Shown here piece by piece: positions 36,810-45,540 of a stretch of DNA of 64,000 nt (within the stretch, counting starts at the first letter, position 1; every line of letters starts with the position of its first letter). The position numbers and the translations under genes are program-made. The notes beneath the pieces were generated by a model. It saw only the letters and a list, made by a program, of their open reading frames with translations. It was not told where the DNA came from and made no database searches. The stretch lies in the NCBI GenBank assembly GCA_900142905.1, contig FSRV01000001.1, positions 1,426,001-1,490,000 on the forward strand. The letters are read 5' to 3'. This DNA is from Burkholderia sp. GAS332 (GTDB lineage: Bacteria; Pseudomonadota; Gammaproteobacteria; Burkholderiales; Burkholderiaceae).

Positions 36810-37872
36810 ATTGCAGTCGACAGGTTTGCGGCTCGTTTCTCCGGATGCGGGCGCCGCGAGCCGGCGTGGCGGCGCGGGACCCTCGGACCACAAGGCAGTG
36901 ACGGTCGACGGCGTGACGATCATGGTGCCGGTGCATACGAGCACCGCCTGGCACTCGCCATTCGTTGCGCAGACGCCTGATGAAAACGGGGCGAGCGCGT
37001 TGCTGCGCGGCACGATTCCGATTGCCAACATCAGCTTTCCCAAAGCACCGCGCTTTTACGGCATGCAGACGCTTGACGGTGTGCCTTACTCGCACATTGC
37101 CGCGCTACATAGTGCGGACGTGCTGGCCACCACGGTGCTGCAAACCTGCATCCGCTACGAGAGCCGTCGCAAAAGTTGCAAGTTCTGCGCGATCGGGCAG
37201 TCGCTCGCGGCAGGCCGCACGATTGCACGCAAGACGCCGGAGCAATTGGCCGAAGTGGCGCGCGCAGCGGTATTGCTCGACGGCGTCAAGCATATGGTGT
37301 TGACCACCGGCACGCCACCCACGTCCGACCGCGGCGCGCAGATCCTGTGCGAAAGTGCGTTCGCCATCAAAGCGGCGGTCGATTTGCCGATCCAGGCGCA
37401 ATGCGAGCCGCCCGACGACGACCGCTGGTTCGCGCGCATGAAAGCGAGTGGCATCGATACGCTCGGCATGCATCTTGAAGTCGTGACGCCCGCATTGCGC
37501 GAACGCATCATGCCGGGCAAAGCGAGTGTGCCGCTGGCGCGCTACATGGAAGCGTTCAAGGCGGCAGTTGCCGTGTTCGGACGCGGCCAGGTCAGCACGT
37601 ACATACTCGCTGGTCTCGGTGATAGCGCCGAGGCGATTCTGGCCATGTCGCGCGAGTTGATCGAGCTCGGCGTCTATCCGTTCGTTGTGCCATTCGTGCC
37701 GATCAGCGGCACGCCGCTCGAAGATCATCCGGCGCCCACGCCCGAATTCATGAAGTCGGTTCTGCAGCCGCTCGGCAGCATGCTCAACGCCGCGGCGATG
37801 CGCTCGAGCGATATCAAGGCGGGTTGCGGAAAATGCGGCGCGTGTTCGTCGCTCTCATCGTACGAGGTGTGA
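36760..37872 (+). CDS. nitD: MSMEG_0568-family radical SAM protein
   Basis: A 370-residue member of the Nit1C-specific radical SAM family. The cluster-binding cysteines are spaced C130-X9-C140-X2-C143 ([14 protein letters not shown]), not the classical CX3CX2C. A second motif, C356-X2-C359-X2-C362 (GCGKCGAC), closes the protein and may bind an auxiliary iron-sulfur cluster. A TIM-barrel-like region lies between, with [19 protein letters not shown] and [11 protein letters not shown]. The reaction is unknown. It overlaps the nitrilase by 50 bases and is followed after two bases by the acetyltransferase gene, so expression is tightly coupled. Confidence 0.9.
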   Translation: MNSSETLSAASRQLMTELQSTGLRLVSPDAGAASRRGGAGPSDHKAVTVDGVTIMVPVHTSTAWHSPFVAQTPDENGASALLRGTIPIANISFPKAPRFYGMQTLDGVPYSHIAALHSADVLATTVLQTCIRYESRRKSCKFCAIGQSLAAGRTIARKTPEQLAEVARAAVLLDGVKHMVLTTGTPPTSDRGAQILCESAFAIKAAVDLPIQAQCEPPDDDRWFARMKASGIDTLGMHLEVVTPALRERIMPGKASVPLARYMEAFKAAVAVFGRGQVSTYILAGLGDSAEAILAMSRELIELGVYPFVVPFVPISGTPLEDHPAPTPEFMKSVLQPLGSMLNAAAMRSSDIKAGCGKCGACSSLSSYEV

Positions 37873-37874
37873 TC

Positions 37875-38474
37875 ATGTTTGGTGAAGCGATTGCAGGCGA
37901 GGCGCTGGATGGCGAAGTGGACTTTGAACCCTATGCGCCGAGTGAATTCCGTATCAAGTGGACGACGCTCGACTGGGAAGCCGATGAAGCGTACAAGTTG
38001 CGGCGCGCGGTGTTCTGCATCGAGCAGGGCATTTTCGTCGGCGACGATCGGGATGATATCGACCTGGACGCGCAGCAACTGGTGGCAGTGAGCTGCGTGG
38101 CCGGCATCCCGGAGCAGGTGGTCGGCACGGTGCGGATCCATCGCGATGCGGGCAACCTGTGGTTCGGTTCGCGCCTGGCCGTGCATGCCGCGTTTCGCCG
38201 TCACGGAAAAATTGGCGCGACGCTGATTCGTCTCGCAGTGAGCAGTGCCCATGCGCTCGGCTGCGAGACTTTTCTCGCCCATGTGCAGAGCCAGAACGTG
38301 CCGCTTTTTTGCGCGATGCATTGGGATGTGCTTGCAGAGGAAACCTTGTTGGGCCGGCCGCATCATCTGATGCAGGCGCAACTGGACCGGTATCCACCGT
38401 GTGTGACGCCGTACGGCGGTTTCGTCACGCACACGCCACCGCGCGGACTCGCCACGGCACGGAGCGCGGCATGA
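37875..38474 (+). CDS. nitE: MSMEG_0567/Sll0786-family GNAT acetyltransferase
   Basis: A 199-residue N-acetyltransferase-like protein. The GNAT core includes FEPYAPSEFRIKWTTLDWEADEAYKLRRAVFCIEQGIF at the N-terminus and the acetyl-CoA loop RHGKIGATLIRLAVSSAHALGC at about 110. The C-terminal part, VPLFCAMHWDVLAEETLLGRPHHLMQAQL, is conserved in the family. The ATG at 37875 lies two bases after the radical SAM stop. Its stop overlaps the start of the AIR-synthase-like gene (ATGA). Its acceptor substrate is unknown; a cyanide-derived amine intermediate has been suggested for the cluster only by association. Confidence 0.9.
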   Translation: MFGEAIAGEALDGEVDFEPYAPSEFRIKWTTLDWEADEAYKLRRAVFCIEQGIFVGDDRDDIDLDAQQLVAVSCVAGIPEQVVGTVRIHRDAGNLWFGSRLAVHAAFRRHGKIGATLIRLAVSSAHALGCETFLAHVQSQNVPLFCAMHWDVLAEETLLGRPHHLMQAQLDRYPPCVTPYGGFVTHTPPRGLATARSAA

Positions 38475-39454
38475 ACGTGGCCGATCTCGTTGCGAGCCTG
38501 CGCGAGAGTCGCGGGTTTCGGCACAAGACGGATATCGTCGATGTGGTCGGCTCACTCGCACGGCATTTGCCTCGCGGCACGCAGGATCTCGCGCAGGCAG
38601 TCGCACTTGGTGACGATTGCGCAGCCATTGCCGATGGCGATGGCTACCTGCTTTTCGCGATCGAAGGCATGGTCGGCGATTTCGTGAGCGCGATGCCGTG
38701 GTTCGCCGGCTACAGCAGCGTGATGGTCAACGTCAGTGATATCTACGCGATGGGCGGGCGGCCGCTGGCGGTGGTCGATGCGCTATGGAGCACAGGCATC
38801 GGCGCGGCTCAGGAAGTACTCGCGGGCATGGCGGCGGCCTCCGTCGCTTATGGCGTACCGATAGTAGGCGGTCATACGAATACGCGCAGCGATGCAGCGC
38901 AACTGGCTGTGTCAATCGTGGGACGTGCGAAGGCGCTGCTGTCGAGTTTCAATGCCAAGCCCGGTGACCGGTTGATGATGGCCGTCGATTTGCGCGGCCG
39001 CTTCGAGGAACCGTACCCGTTCTGGAATGCGTCGGTGGATGCGCCGCCACAACGTTTGAGAGCGGATCTCGAACTGCTTGCGCAATTGGCGGAAAGTGGC
39101 TTATGCGACGCGGCGAAGGACATCAGTATGGCCGGCACACTGGGCACAGCGCTCATGTTGCTCGAATGCTCGCAGGTGGGCGCGCGGATCGATCTCGATC
39201 GGATTCCGAAGCCTGCGGGCGTTCCTTTGGAGCGCTGGGTCACCGCGTTTCCTAGCTTCGGCTATCTGCTATCGGTTCGGGAAGAGCAGGTGGACGCCGT
39301 TCAGGCGCAGTTCGATGCGCGTTCGCTCGCTTGCGCTGTGATCGGTGTGGTCGATGCGACGTCTGAAGTGGTTTTGCATCAGCAACATGAGGCGGCACTG
39401 TTGTGGGATTTCAATCGCGAGCCGTTCATGGTCGCGAAGGACGGTCCGCGATGA
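38471..39454 (+). CDS. nitF: AIR synthase-related protein, Sll0787 family
   Basis: A 327-residue PurM/SelD/ThiL-fold ATP-binding protein. The N-terminal phosphate-binding region reads VALGDDCAAIADGDGYLLFAIEGMVGDFV, and the glycine-rich part is YAMGGRPLAVVDALWSTGI and PIVGGHTNTRSDAAQLAVSIVGRAK. The fold suggests ATP-dependent phosphorylation or activation of an amide, formyl or thiocarboxylate group. The start overlaps the previous stop by four bases, and its stop overlaps the next start the same way. It lacks any fused domain. The substrate is unknown. Confidence 0.9.
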   Translation: MNVADLVASLRESRGFRHKTDIVDVVGSLARHLPRGTQDLAQAVALGDDCAAIADGDGYLLFAIEGMVGDFVSAMPWFAGYSSVMVNVSDIYAMGGRPLAVVDALWSTGIGAAQEVLAGMAAASVAYGVPIVGGHTNTRSDAAQLAVSIVGRAKALLSSFNAKPGDRLMMAVDLRGRFEEPYPFWNASVDAPPQRLRADLELLAQLAESGLCDAAKDISMAGTLGTALMLLECSQVGARIDLDRIPKPAGVPLERWVTAFPSFGYLLSVREEQVDAVQAQFDARSLACAVIGVVDATSEVVLHQQHEAALLWDFNREPFMVAKDGPR

Positions 39455-40626
39455 ACACCTTGCGTATCGCGTTGCTGACGCATTCGGTCAATCCGCGCGG
39501 TGGGGTCGTGCATACGCTTGAACTGGCGACCGCGTTGACAGCGCTCGGCCATGACGTGACCGTCTTTGCGCCGGCCGTGCCGGGCGAGACGCTGTTTCGC
39601 CTGCCGCCATGCCGCGTGGTTTATGCGCCGATCACGCTGTCTCAGGCCAGCACGGTAGCCATGGTGGAGGCGCGCATTCATGCATTCAAGCAGACCTTGA
39701 TGGAACACAGCCCACGGTCGTTCGATGTGTTGCACGCGCAGGACAGTATCAGCGGCAACGCACTCGCCGAGTTGAGAGCGCAAGGGCTCATTCGCGGTTT
39801 TATGCGCACTGTTCATCACTTGGATCATTTCAACGATCCTCGTCTCGCTGCCTGGCAGCGGCGGGCGTACGAGGATGCGGAACAAGTGCTGTGTGTCAGC
39901 GATACATGGACACGCGAGATGCGTTCGGCTTACGGCATTGCGGCGCTGACGGTGCCCAATGGGGTCGACGTTGCTCGTTTCACGCCGGACGAGGATGTGC
40001 GTGATTCGCAACTCAGGCAGCGCATGGGCATTGACTGTGGCCCGATCGTGCTCTCGGTAGGTGGTATCGAAGCGCGCAAGAACACGCTCGCACTGCTCGA
40101 AGCGTTCGCGTCTGTGCGCCGCGCTTTGCCGGGCGCGCAGCTCGTGATCGCCGGCGGCGCGAGCCTGCTCGACCACGACACCTACGCCCGCGGCCTGCTT
40201 GAGCGAGCGGCGGAGTTGGGGTTGTCGATTGGTCCACACGAAAGTGTGGTGGTGACCGGACCGCTCGAGGACGCTGCAATGCCCGGCCTCTTTCGCAGCG
40301 CGGACGTGTTGTCGATGGTGTCGTTGCGCGAGGGCTTCGGCCTGGTGGTGCTGGAAGCGCTTGCTAGCGGTACGCCGGTGGTTGCCTCGGCAATCGCACC
40401 GTTCACCGAATACCTCGACGACACCACCTGCTGCTGGGCAAACCCGGCCGATGTCGAGTCGATAGCGGCGGCTCTGTTGCTTGTTCTCACCGGCAGCGGT
40501 TGCGGCATTGATTTCGACCGGGCGGTGCCCGCGTTACTCGCACGCTTTAGCTGGGCGGCAAGCGCACGGCGTCACGTCGATGCATACCGCCAATTGCTTA
40601 CAACGCGCGCGTTGGCTATTCATTGA
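39451..40626 (+). CDS. MSMEG_0565-family glycosyltransferase
   Basis: A GT4-type glycosyltransferase of 391 residues with a GT-B fold. The N-terminal domain starts LRIALLTHSVNPRGGVVHTLELATALTALGH. The C-terminal domain has the nucleotide-sugar-binding block ILSVGGIEARKN and the E-x7-E-like motif SLREGFGLVVLEALASGTPVVAS. No signal or membrane segment is visible. It is translationally coupled (ATGA overlap) to the AIR-synthase-like gene. This gene is found in the mycobacterial and cyanobacterial versions of Nit1C but not in every proteobacterial one, and suggests that a glycosylated product or intermediate is made. Confidence 0.9.
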   Translation: MNTLRIALLTHSVNPRGGVVHTLELATALTALGHDVTVFAPAVPGETLFRLPPCRVVYAPITLSQASTVAMVEARIHAFKQTLMEHSPRSFDVLHAQDSISGNALAELRAQGLIRGFMRTVHHLDHFNDPRLAAWQRRAYEDAEQVLCVSDTWTREMRSAYGIAALTVPNGVDVARFTPDEDVRDSQLRQRMGIDCGPIVLSVGGIEARKNTLALLEAFASVRRALPGAQLVIAGGASLLDHDTYARGLLERAAELGLSIGPHESVVVTGPLEDAAMPGLFRSADVLSMVSLREGFGLVVLEALASGTPVVASAIAPFTEYLDDTTCCWANPADVESIAAALLLVLTGSGCGIDFDRAVPALLARFSWAASARRHVDAYRQLLTTRALAIH

Positions 40627-40643
40627 TCGATTGAGGATTTGCG

Positions 40644-40928
40644 ATGCCTGTCATGCACTTTCGGATTCAGTGGCCCGATGGCGATGAAGCGAACTGTTAT
40701 TCGCCGTCGCTCGTCATCGGAGATTTCTTCAAACCTGGCGAGGCTTATGCGCTGGACGATTTCGTCGAACGTTCGCGCCAGGCGTTAGGTATCGCTTCGG
40801 AGCGCGTGCGCGAGAAGTATGGCTTTGCCTGCTCGGCGGCGATGGATCAGCTCGCACAGATCGAACGCGATGCCGAGCGCTTTCGCGATCGGCCCGAGGC
40901 GACCGTCAGGGTTATCGAATTCAGCTAG
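40644..40928 (+). CDS. MSMEG_0570-family nitrogen starvation response protein
   Basis: A 94-residue protein characteristic of Nit1C clusters. It is an acidic soluble sequence, MPVMHFRIQWPDGDEANCYSPSLVI, followed by FKPGEAYALDDFVERSRQALGIASERVREKYGFACSAAMDQL. The two Cys at about 19 and 74 have no obvious metal motif. It lies 17 bases after the glycosyltransferase and 26 bases before the flavoprotein. It may correspond to nitG in Pseudomonas naming, but I am not sure enough to use the symbol. Its role is unknown; the size suggests an accessory or carrier-like protein. Confidence 0.85.
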   Translation: MPVMHFRIQWPDGDEANCYSPSLVIGDFFKPGEAYALDDFVERSRQALGIASERVREKYGFACSAAMDQLAQIERDAERFRDRPEATVRVIEFS

Positions 40929-40954
40929 GCGCTTATTTTTGCAGAGGAAGCATT

Positions 40955-42244
40955 ATGTCGAATCCAGCACATCACGCACGCGCTGACGGGCATTACAGCG
41001 TGCTCGTCGTCGGCGGCGGGCAGGCGGGTCTGTCGGTCAGCTACTACCTCAAGCAGACGGGCATCGACCATCTGGTTGTGGAAAAGAACGCGGTGACGCA
41101 TACGTGGCGCCAGCAACGCTGGGACGCGTTTTGTCTCGTGACGCCGAACTGGCAGTGCGCATTGCCCGGCTACCCTTACCCGGGCGACGATCCGCACGGG
41201 TTCATGAAGAAGAACGAGATCATCGACTATCTCGACGGCTTCATCGCGCACGTCGATGCGCCAGTGATCGAACAGGCGGAAGTCAAACGCGTAAAGCAGC
41301 GGGAGGATGGCGTCTATACGATCCTGACGACGCAAGGCGATTTCACCGCGGATCAGGTCGTGGTCGCCTCGGGTGGCTATCACACGCCGATCGTGCCGCG
41401 TCTCGCCGAGCGTTTGCCCGCAAGCATCGTGCAACTGCAATCGTCGGCGTATCGGAATCCCGAGTCGTTGCCCGAAGGCGCGGTCATGGTGGTCGGCACG
41501 GGGCAATCCGGCGCGCAGATCGCGGAGGACTTGCATCTGGCCGGGCGTAAGGTGGTCCTCGCGGTCGGCGAGGCGCCGCGCTGCGCACGTTTTTACCGGG
41601 GGCGTGACGTGGTCGATTGGCTCGCCGACATGCAGTACTACGACATGCCGGTCGAAAAGCATCCGTTGCGCGAAGGCGTGCGCGACAACACCAATCACTA
41701 TGTCACCGGTCGCGACGGCGGGCGTGACATCGACCTGCGCAAGTTCGCCGCCGAAGGCATGGAGCTGTATGGCAGACTCGACGATCTACGCGACGGGCAG
41801 TTCCATTTCTCGCCTACGCTCGCCGCCAATCTCGACACCGCGGACGATACGTATAACCGGATCAACGCGAGCATCGACGGCTTCATTGAAAAGCATGGCA
41901 TCGATGCACCCGCGGGTGAGATCTACGAACCCGTCTGGCGGCCGGTCGAAGAACGTACGACGCTCGAGCTTCACACTAGCGGCATTTCGGCCATCGTATG
42001 GTGCATCGGTTTTACGCCGGACTTTAGCTGGCTCGATGCACCGGTATTCAACGGTCGCGGTTATCCGGCGCATACCCGTGGTATTACGCCGATCGACGGT
42101 TTGTATTTCGTCGGCCTGCCGTGGCTGCATACATGGGGCTCGGGGCGCTTTTCAGGCGTCGCGCGTGATGCGGAGTTCGTCGTGCAGGCGATTCGCGAGA
42201 AGGCGCGCGAACGTGCGTCGGTGAGGACGGCTGTGGCTGCTTGA
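40955..42244 (+). CDS. nitH: MSMEG_0569-family flavin-dependent oxidoreductase
   Basis: FAD- and NADPH-binding monooxygenase-like protein of 429 residues. The FAD dinucleotide fold is at about 10-40 (YSVLVVGGGQAGLSVSYYLKQTGIDHLVVEKN), and the second Rossmann motif AVMVVGTGQSGAQIAEDLHLAGRKV is at about 176. It resembles flavin-containing monooxygenases and siderophore hydroxylases (WDAFCLVTPNWQCALPGYPYPGDDPHGFM). It ends with GLYFVGLPWLHTWGSGRFSGVARDAE. It is the last gene of the Nit1C operon and ends 34 bases before the terminator hairpin. The substrate is unknown; in this cluster it would oxidise a nitrogenous intermediate. Confidence 0.92.
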   Translation: MSNPAHHARADGHYSVLVVGGGQAGLSVSYYLKQTGIDHLVVEKNAVTHTWRQQRWDAFCLVTPNWQCALPGYPYPGDDPHGFMKKNEIIDYLDGFIAHVDAPVIEQAEVKRVKQREDGVYTILTTQGDFTADQVVVASGGYHTPIVPRLAERLPASIVQLQSSAYRNPESLPEGAVMVVGTGQSGAQIAEDLHLAGRKVVLAVGEAPRCARFYRGRDVVDWLADMQYYDMPVEKHPLREGVRDNTNHYVTGRDGGRDIDLRKFAAEGMELYGRLDDLRDGQFHFSPTLAANLDTADDTYNRINASIDGFIEKHGIDAPAGEIYEPVWRPVEERTTLELHTSGISAIVWCIGFTPDFSWLDAPVFNGRGYPAHTRGITPIDGLYFVGLPWLHTWGSGRFSGVARDAEFVVQAIREKARERASVRTAVAA

Positions 42245-42277
42245 GGTCAGGTCTAAACGCGACGAGGTCATCGGATG

Positions 42278-42312
42278 AAAAAACGGCCGCTGCTTTTTAT
42301 CGCAGCGGCCGT
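42278..42312 (-). terminator. Terminator of the phospholipase gene, between convergent genes
   Basis: Eleven-base perfect arms (42283-42293 and 42302-42312) are followed on the minus strand by a run of six T (42283-42278). It ends phospholipase transcription; the same hairpin may also limit read-through from the Nit1C operon. Confidence 0.85.
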
Positions 42313-42339
42313 CTCGCCTGGTACGGTCTGAATTGAAAC

Positions 42340-44451
42340 TTAGCTTCCCAGCGCCGGATCGCTCATGCTGCTCTTGCCGGTCTCCACGTGTCCGGCCAAG
42401 CGTCGCGCGAACGACGGGTCCGTGTCGACCGTAATGACCAGGTCGTACCAGCCATAGGCGTTGCGCAGATCGAGGTACAACTGTTCGGTATCGCCGCCGC
42501 GTACCGAATGCTTGACCACGTTGTTCGCGTCATAGGCATTGACGATGGTGAACTGGCAGCGCGCGCTGCCGACGTTCTCCAGCCGCAATTGCAGGTTGCC
42601 GTTTGCGACGTCGTAGCCTTCGGCGACTTCCGGCCGGGCGATATCGGAGCCGTTCCACCAGCTTCTCGCGACCGGCTTGCCCGCGAAGCGGCGCAGAAAA
42701 CCGTTCGGACCGTACACCGTGAAATCGTACGTGCCGTCGATATTCAACGGCAATTGGTCTTGCAGTCGCTTACCGGCTTCGACCGTATACGTGAGCGGCG
42801 CGGCGAGACCGTTCGCTGCATAGACGAGAAACACCGCGCCCGTGCGGCCCGTGTTGACGAAACGCATGGTCAGCTTGTTCGCCGAGCCTTCACCGTGCAC
42901 GCGCACGAACAATTCGTACGGCAGCGCGCGAGCCGGGCGCACGCCGGGTTCCTGCTTCGGCACGGCCTGCAGGAGCGGCGGCAGCGGCACATAGTCCGGA
43001 TGCCGATTCTGGTCGGGCGGCACATAGCCGCTTGTGCTCGGCAACGTCGGGAACGCGTCGTTCGGGGTGCTGAAGTTGAACGCCGACATCAGATCGCCGC
43101 ACACCGCGCGACGCCACGGCGTGATGTTCGATTCGCCGAGATTGTGCTGCTGGCCGAAGCGCTTTTCGATGAAGCGGATCACCGACGTATGGTCGAACAG
43201 TTCCGAGCACACGTAGCCGCCTTTCGACCACGGCGAGACCACTAGCATCGGCACGCGCGGACCGAGTCCGTACGGACCCGCCGGCGTATTGCCGTTGCCC
43301 GCATAGTATTCATTGCTGGTGTCGACGGTGGACAAACCGTTCGCGCTCGTTGCCGGCGCGAACGGCGGTGCCATGTGGTCGAAGAAACCGTCGTTCTCGT
43401 CGTAATTGATCAGCAGCACGGTCTTGCTCCACACCTCGGGATTCGACGTGAGAATCTGCAAGACCTGATCGATGTACCACGCACCGTAGTTCGACGGCCA
43501 GTTCGGGTGCTCGGAATACGCTTCCGGTGCGACGATCCACGAGACTTGCGGCAGTGCGTTGTTTTGCACGTCGCGCTTGAGGATGTCGAAGTAGCCGTCG
43601 CCGTTCGCTGCGTTGGTGCCCGTGCGCGCGTTGTCGTACAGCGGGTTGCCCGGCTGCGCGTTGCGGTACTGGTTGAAGTAGAGCAGCGAGTTGTCGCCGT
43701 AGTTGCCGATGTACGGGTTCTGCGTCCAGCCCCACGAGCCGCTTGCGTTGAGTCCCGTGCCGATGTCCTGATAGATCTTCCAGGTGATGCCGGCGTTCTG
43801 CAGCACTTCCGGATAGGTGGACCAGCCGTAGCCGGCCTCGGCGTTGTCGATCACCGGGCCACCGCCGCTGCCGTCGTTGCCGACCCAGCCGCTCCACATG
43901 TAGTAGCGGTTCGGGTCGGTCGGAGCCATCAGTGAGCAGTGGTACGCGTCGCAGATCGTGAACGCGTCGGCGAGTTGATAGTGGAACGGGATGTCGTCGC
44001 GCGTGAGGTAGGCCATCGTTGTGGTGCCCTTGGACGGCACCCATTGATCGTAGCGGCCGCCGTTCCATGCCGCGTGCGTGCTGGTCCAGTCGTGCGCGAG
44101 GTCCTGCAGGAATTGCAGGCCGAGGTTCGGCGCGGTGGGGCGGAACGGCAGCACATAGCCGACATCCGCGGCGAGCGGCTGATACCACACCGGTTTACCG
44201 TTAGGCAGATTGATCGCGCGCGTGTCGCCGAAACCGCGTACGCCCTGGAGCGTGCCGAAGTAGTGGTCGAACGAGCGGTTTTCCTGCATCAGCACGACGA
44301 TGTGCTCGACGTCGCGAATGCTGCCGGTCTTGTTATTGGCGGGAATCGCGAGCGCGTTGCGAATGCCCAGCGGCAACATGCTCAACGCGGTGGCGGAACC
44401 GGCGGCGTGCGCGGCGGAGCGTAGAAAATCACGGCGATTTTTTGAGGTCAT
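42340..44451 (-). CDS. Phosphocholine-specific phospholipase C
   Basis: Secreted phospholipase C of the PlcN/PlcH family, 703 residues. The twin-arginine signal is visible (RRDFLRSAAHAAG at 6-18), so it is exported folded by Tat. The phosphoesterase domain begins with IVVLMQENRSFDHYFGTLQGVRGFGDTRA, which carries metal and nucleophile-region residues of the family. Two C-terminal DUF756-type beta domains follow from about residue 500. It hydrolyses phosphatidylcholine or sphingomyelin, releasing phosphocholine. The start is at 44451; the open frame begins 15 codons earlier but lacks the Tat context. It lies 81 bases after a small lipoprotein gene. Host-damage and phosphate-scavenging roles are both known for this family. 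Confidence 0.95.
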   Translation of the reverse strand: MTSKNRRDFLRSAAHAAGSATALSMLPLGIRNALAIPANNKTGSIRDVEHIVVLMQENRSFDHYFGTLQGVRGFGDTRAINLPNGKPVWYQPLAADVGYVLPFRPTAPNLGLQFLQDLAHDWTSTHAAWNGGRYDQWVPSKGTTTMAYLTRDDIPFHYQLADAFTICDAYHCSLMAPTDPNRYYMWSGWVGNDGSGGGPVIDNAEAGYGWSTYPEVLQNAGITWKIYQDIGTGLNASGSWGWTQNPYIGNYGDNSLLYFNQYRNAQPGNPLYDNARTGTNAANGDGYFDILKRDVQNNALPQVSWIVAPEAYSEHPNWPSNYGAWYIDQVLQILTSNPEVWSKTVLLINYDENDGFFDHMAPPFAPATSANGLSTVDTSNEYYAGNGNTPAGPYGLGPRVPMLVVSPWSKGGYVCSELFDHTSVIRFIEKRFGQQHNLGESNITPWRRAVCGDLMSAFNFSTPNDAFPTLPSTSGYVPPDQNRHPDYVPLPPLLQAVPKQEPGVRPARALPYELFVRVHGEGSANKLTMRFVNTGRTGAVFLVYAANGLAAPLTYTVEAGKRLQDQLPLNIDGTYDFTVYGPNGFLRRFAGKPVARSWWNGSDIARPEVAEGYDVANGNLQLRLENVGSARCQFTIVNAYDANNVVKHSVRGGDTEQLYLDLRNAYGWYDLVITVDTDPSFARRLAGHVETGKSSMSDPALGS

Positions 44452-44532
44452 GGTTTTGGCTTTCGATCTTCGGTGGAGGAACGATGCACGCAACACGCGA
44501 GCCTCGCCCGCGCGAAGCGTGACGCGCGGAAC

Positions 44533-44859
44533 TCAGTCGACGGTGTGAATGACAGGTGTGGCGAGCGGCGTCGACGCGGCGGCGGACAATGCCGGGTCGG
44601 CGCTTGATGCAGGTCGTGCAGGGGTTTGAATCGTGAGTGCGGGTGACGCGGGTGAGGCGTACGACGGGGTTGCCGGTAACACTTGCGCAGTGTTGCCGTT
44701 ATCGCTGGCATTATCGGTATAACTAACCGAACTCGCGTCGGGTGTCTTGTCGTCGTCGTTGCTGCAGGCGCCCAACAGCGCACACAAGGACATGGCGATC
44801 AGTGCGCTTGCCAAACGTTTGCGATGCAAGGCGGCAGTCGGCTTCGACAGGACGGACAT
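44533..44859 (-). CDS. Small predicted lipoprotein
   Basis: A 108-residue protein. The basic start and hydrophobic core (KRLASALIAMSLCALLGAC) end in a lipobox with Cys32 as the acylated residue. Ser at +2 predicts outer-membrane sorting. The mature part begins with an acidic SNDDDKTPD and continues as a Pro/Ala/Ser-rich low-complexity chain without recognisable domain. The start was placed at MSVLSKPT (44859) instead of the longer frame. It precedes the phospholipase C gene in the same direction, so the two may be cotranscribed. Function unknown. Confidence 0.7.
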   Translation of the reverse strand: MSVLSKPTAALHRKRLASALIAMSLCALLGACSNDDDKTPDASSVSYTDNASDNGNTAQVLPATPSYASPASPALTIQTPARPASSADPALSAAASTPLATPVIHTVD

Positions 44860-44996
44860 GAAATGTCTCCGGCACGGGGGAAGATGCGCCAAGGCATCCA
44901 TGTGCCCAGGTCAGCGATGCGCAAGAATAGTCGCTGACCTGTGTAACTTTTGTGAAGATGTGGAAATTTGGGTATTTGTTGAGAAATGGGCGGCAG

Positions 44997-45458
44997 TCAA
45001 TCCCTGATCGCGACGATGGCTTCGATCTCGACGGTAATATTGCCCGGCAGCGAGCCCACGCCGACCGCCGAGCGGGAATGCCGACCGGCGTCGCCGAATA
45101 CATCGACGAACAGGTCCGAGCAGCCGTTGATCACGCGCGGATGCTCGGTGAAATCCGGCGCGGCGTTGACCATGCCCAGCAGCTTGACGACGCGCTTCAC
45201 GCGCCGCAAATCGCCCAGTTCGTTATGCAGGACGGCGAGCAGATTCAGGCCGACCATCTGCGCGTGCCGGTACGCTTCGTCGGCGCTGACGGTGGCGCCG
45301 ACCTTGCCGGTCATCAGCGAGCCGGTTTCGTCGAGCGGGCCCTGGCCGGACAGAAACAGCAGATTCCCCTCGCGTGTGCAGTGCGTGAAATTGCCGATCG
45401 GCGTCGGCACTTGCGGGAGCTTGAGGCCGCGCGTGTGCAGCCGGTCGTAGCAGTTCAT
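44997..45458 (-). CDS. Rid-family (YjgF/UK114-like) protein, RidA arginine absent
   Basis: A 153-residue Rid protein of the longer YjgF_YER057c_UK114-like_1 type, with FLSGQGPLDETGSLMTGKVG and AYRHAQMVGLNLLAVLHNELGDLRRVKRVVKLLGMVN. The end reads AVGVGSLPGNITVEIEAIVAI; the Arg that RidA has in VARLP is Ser here. It is therefore unlikely to deaminate enamines by the RidA mechanism. It lies 82 bases downstream of an iclR gene on the same strand. Its neighbour across the divergent promoter is a PLP enzyme, a frequent partner of Rid proteins, so a linked metabolic role is probable but unproven. Confidence 0.88.
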   Translation of the reverse strand: MNCYDRLHTRGLKLPQVPTPIGNFTHCTREGNLLFLSGQGPLDETGSLMTGKVGATVSADEAYRHAQMVGLNLLAVLHNELGDLRRVKRVVKLLGMVNAAPDFTEHPRVINGCSDLFVDVFGDAGRHSRSAVGVGSLPGNITVEIEAIVAIRD

Positions 45459-45540
45459 CGATGGGGAAGTGATGGTGAGCGGTCTTTAAGGAGTCGGCGT
45501 TGCGCGCGAGATGGGGCTAAGGGCTGTGAGCTTTGGGCAA

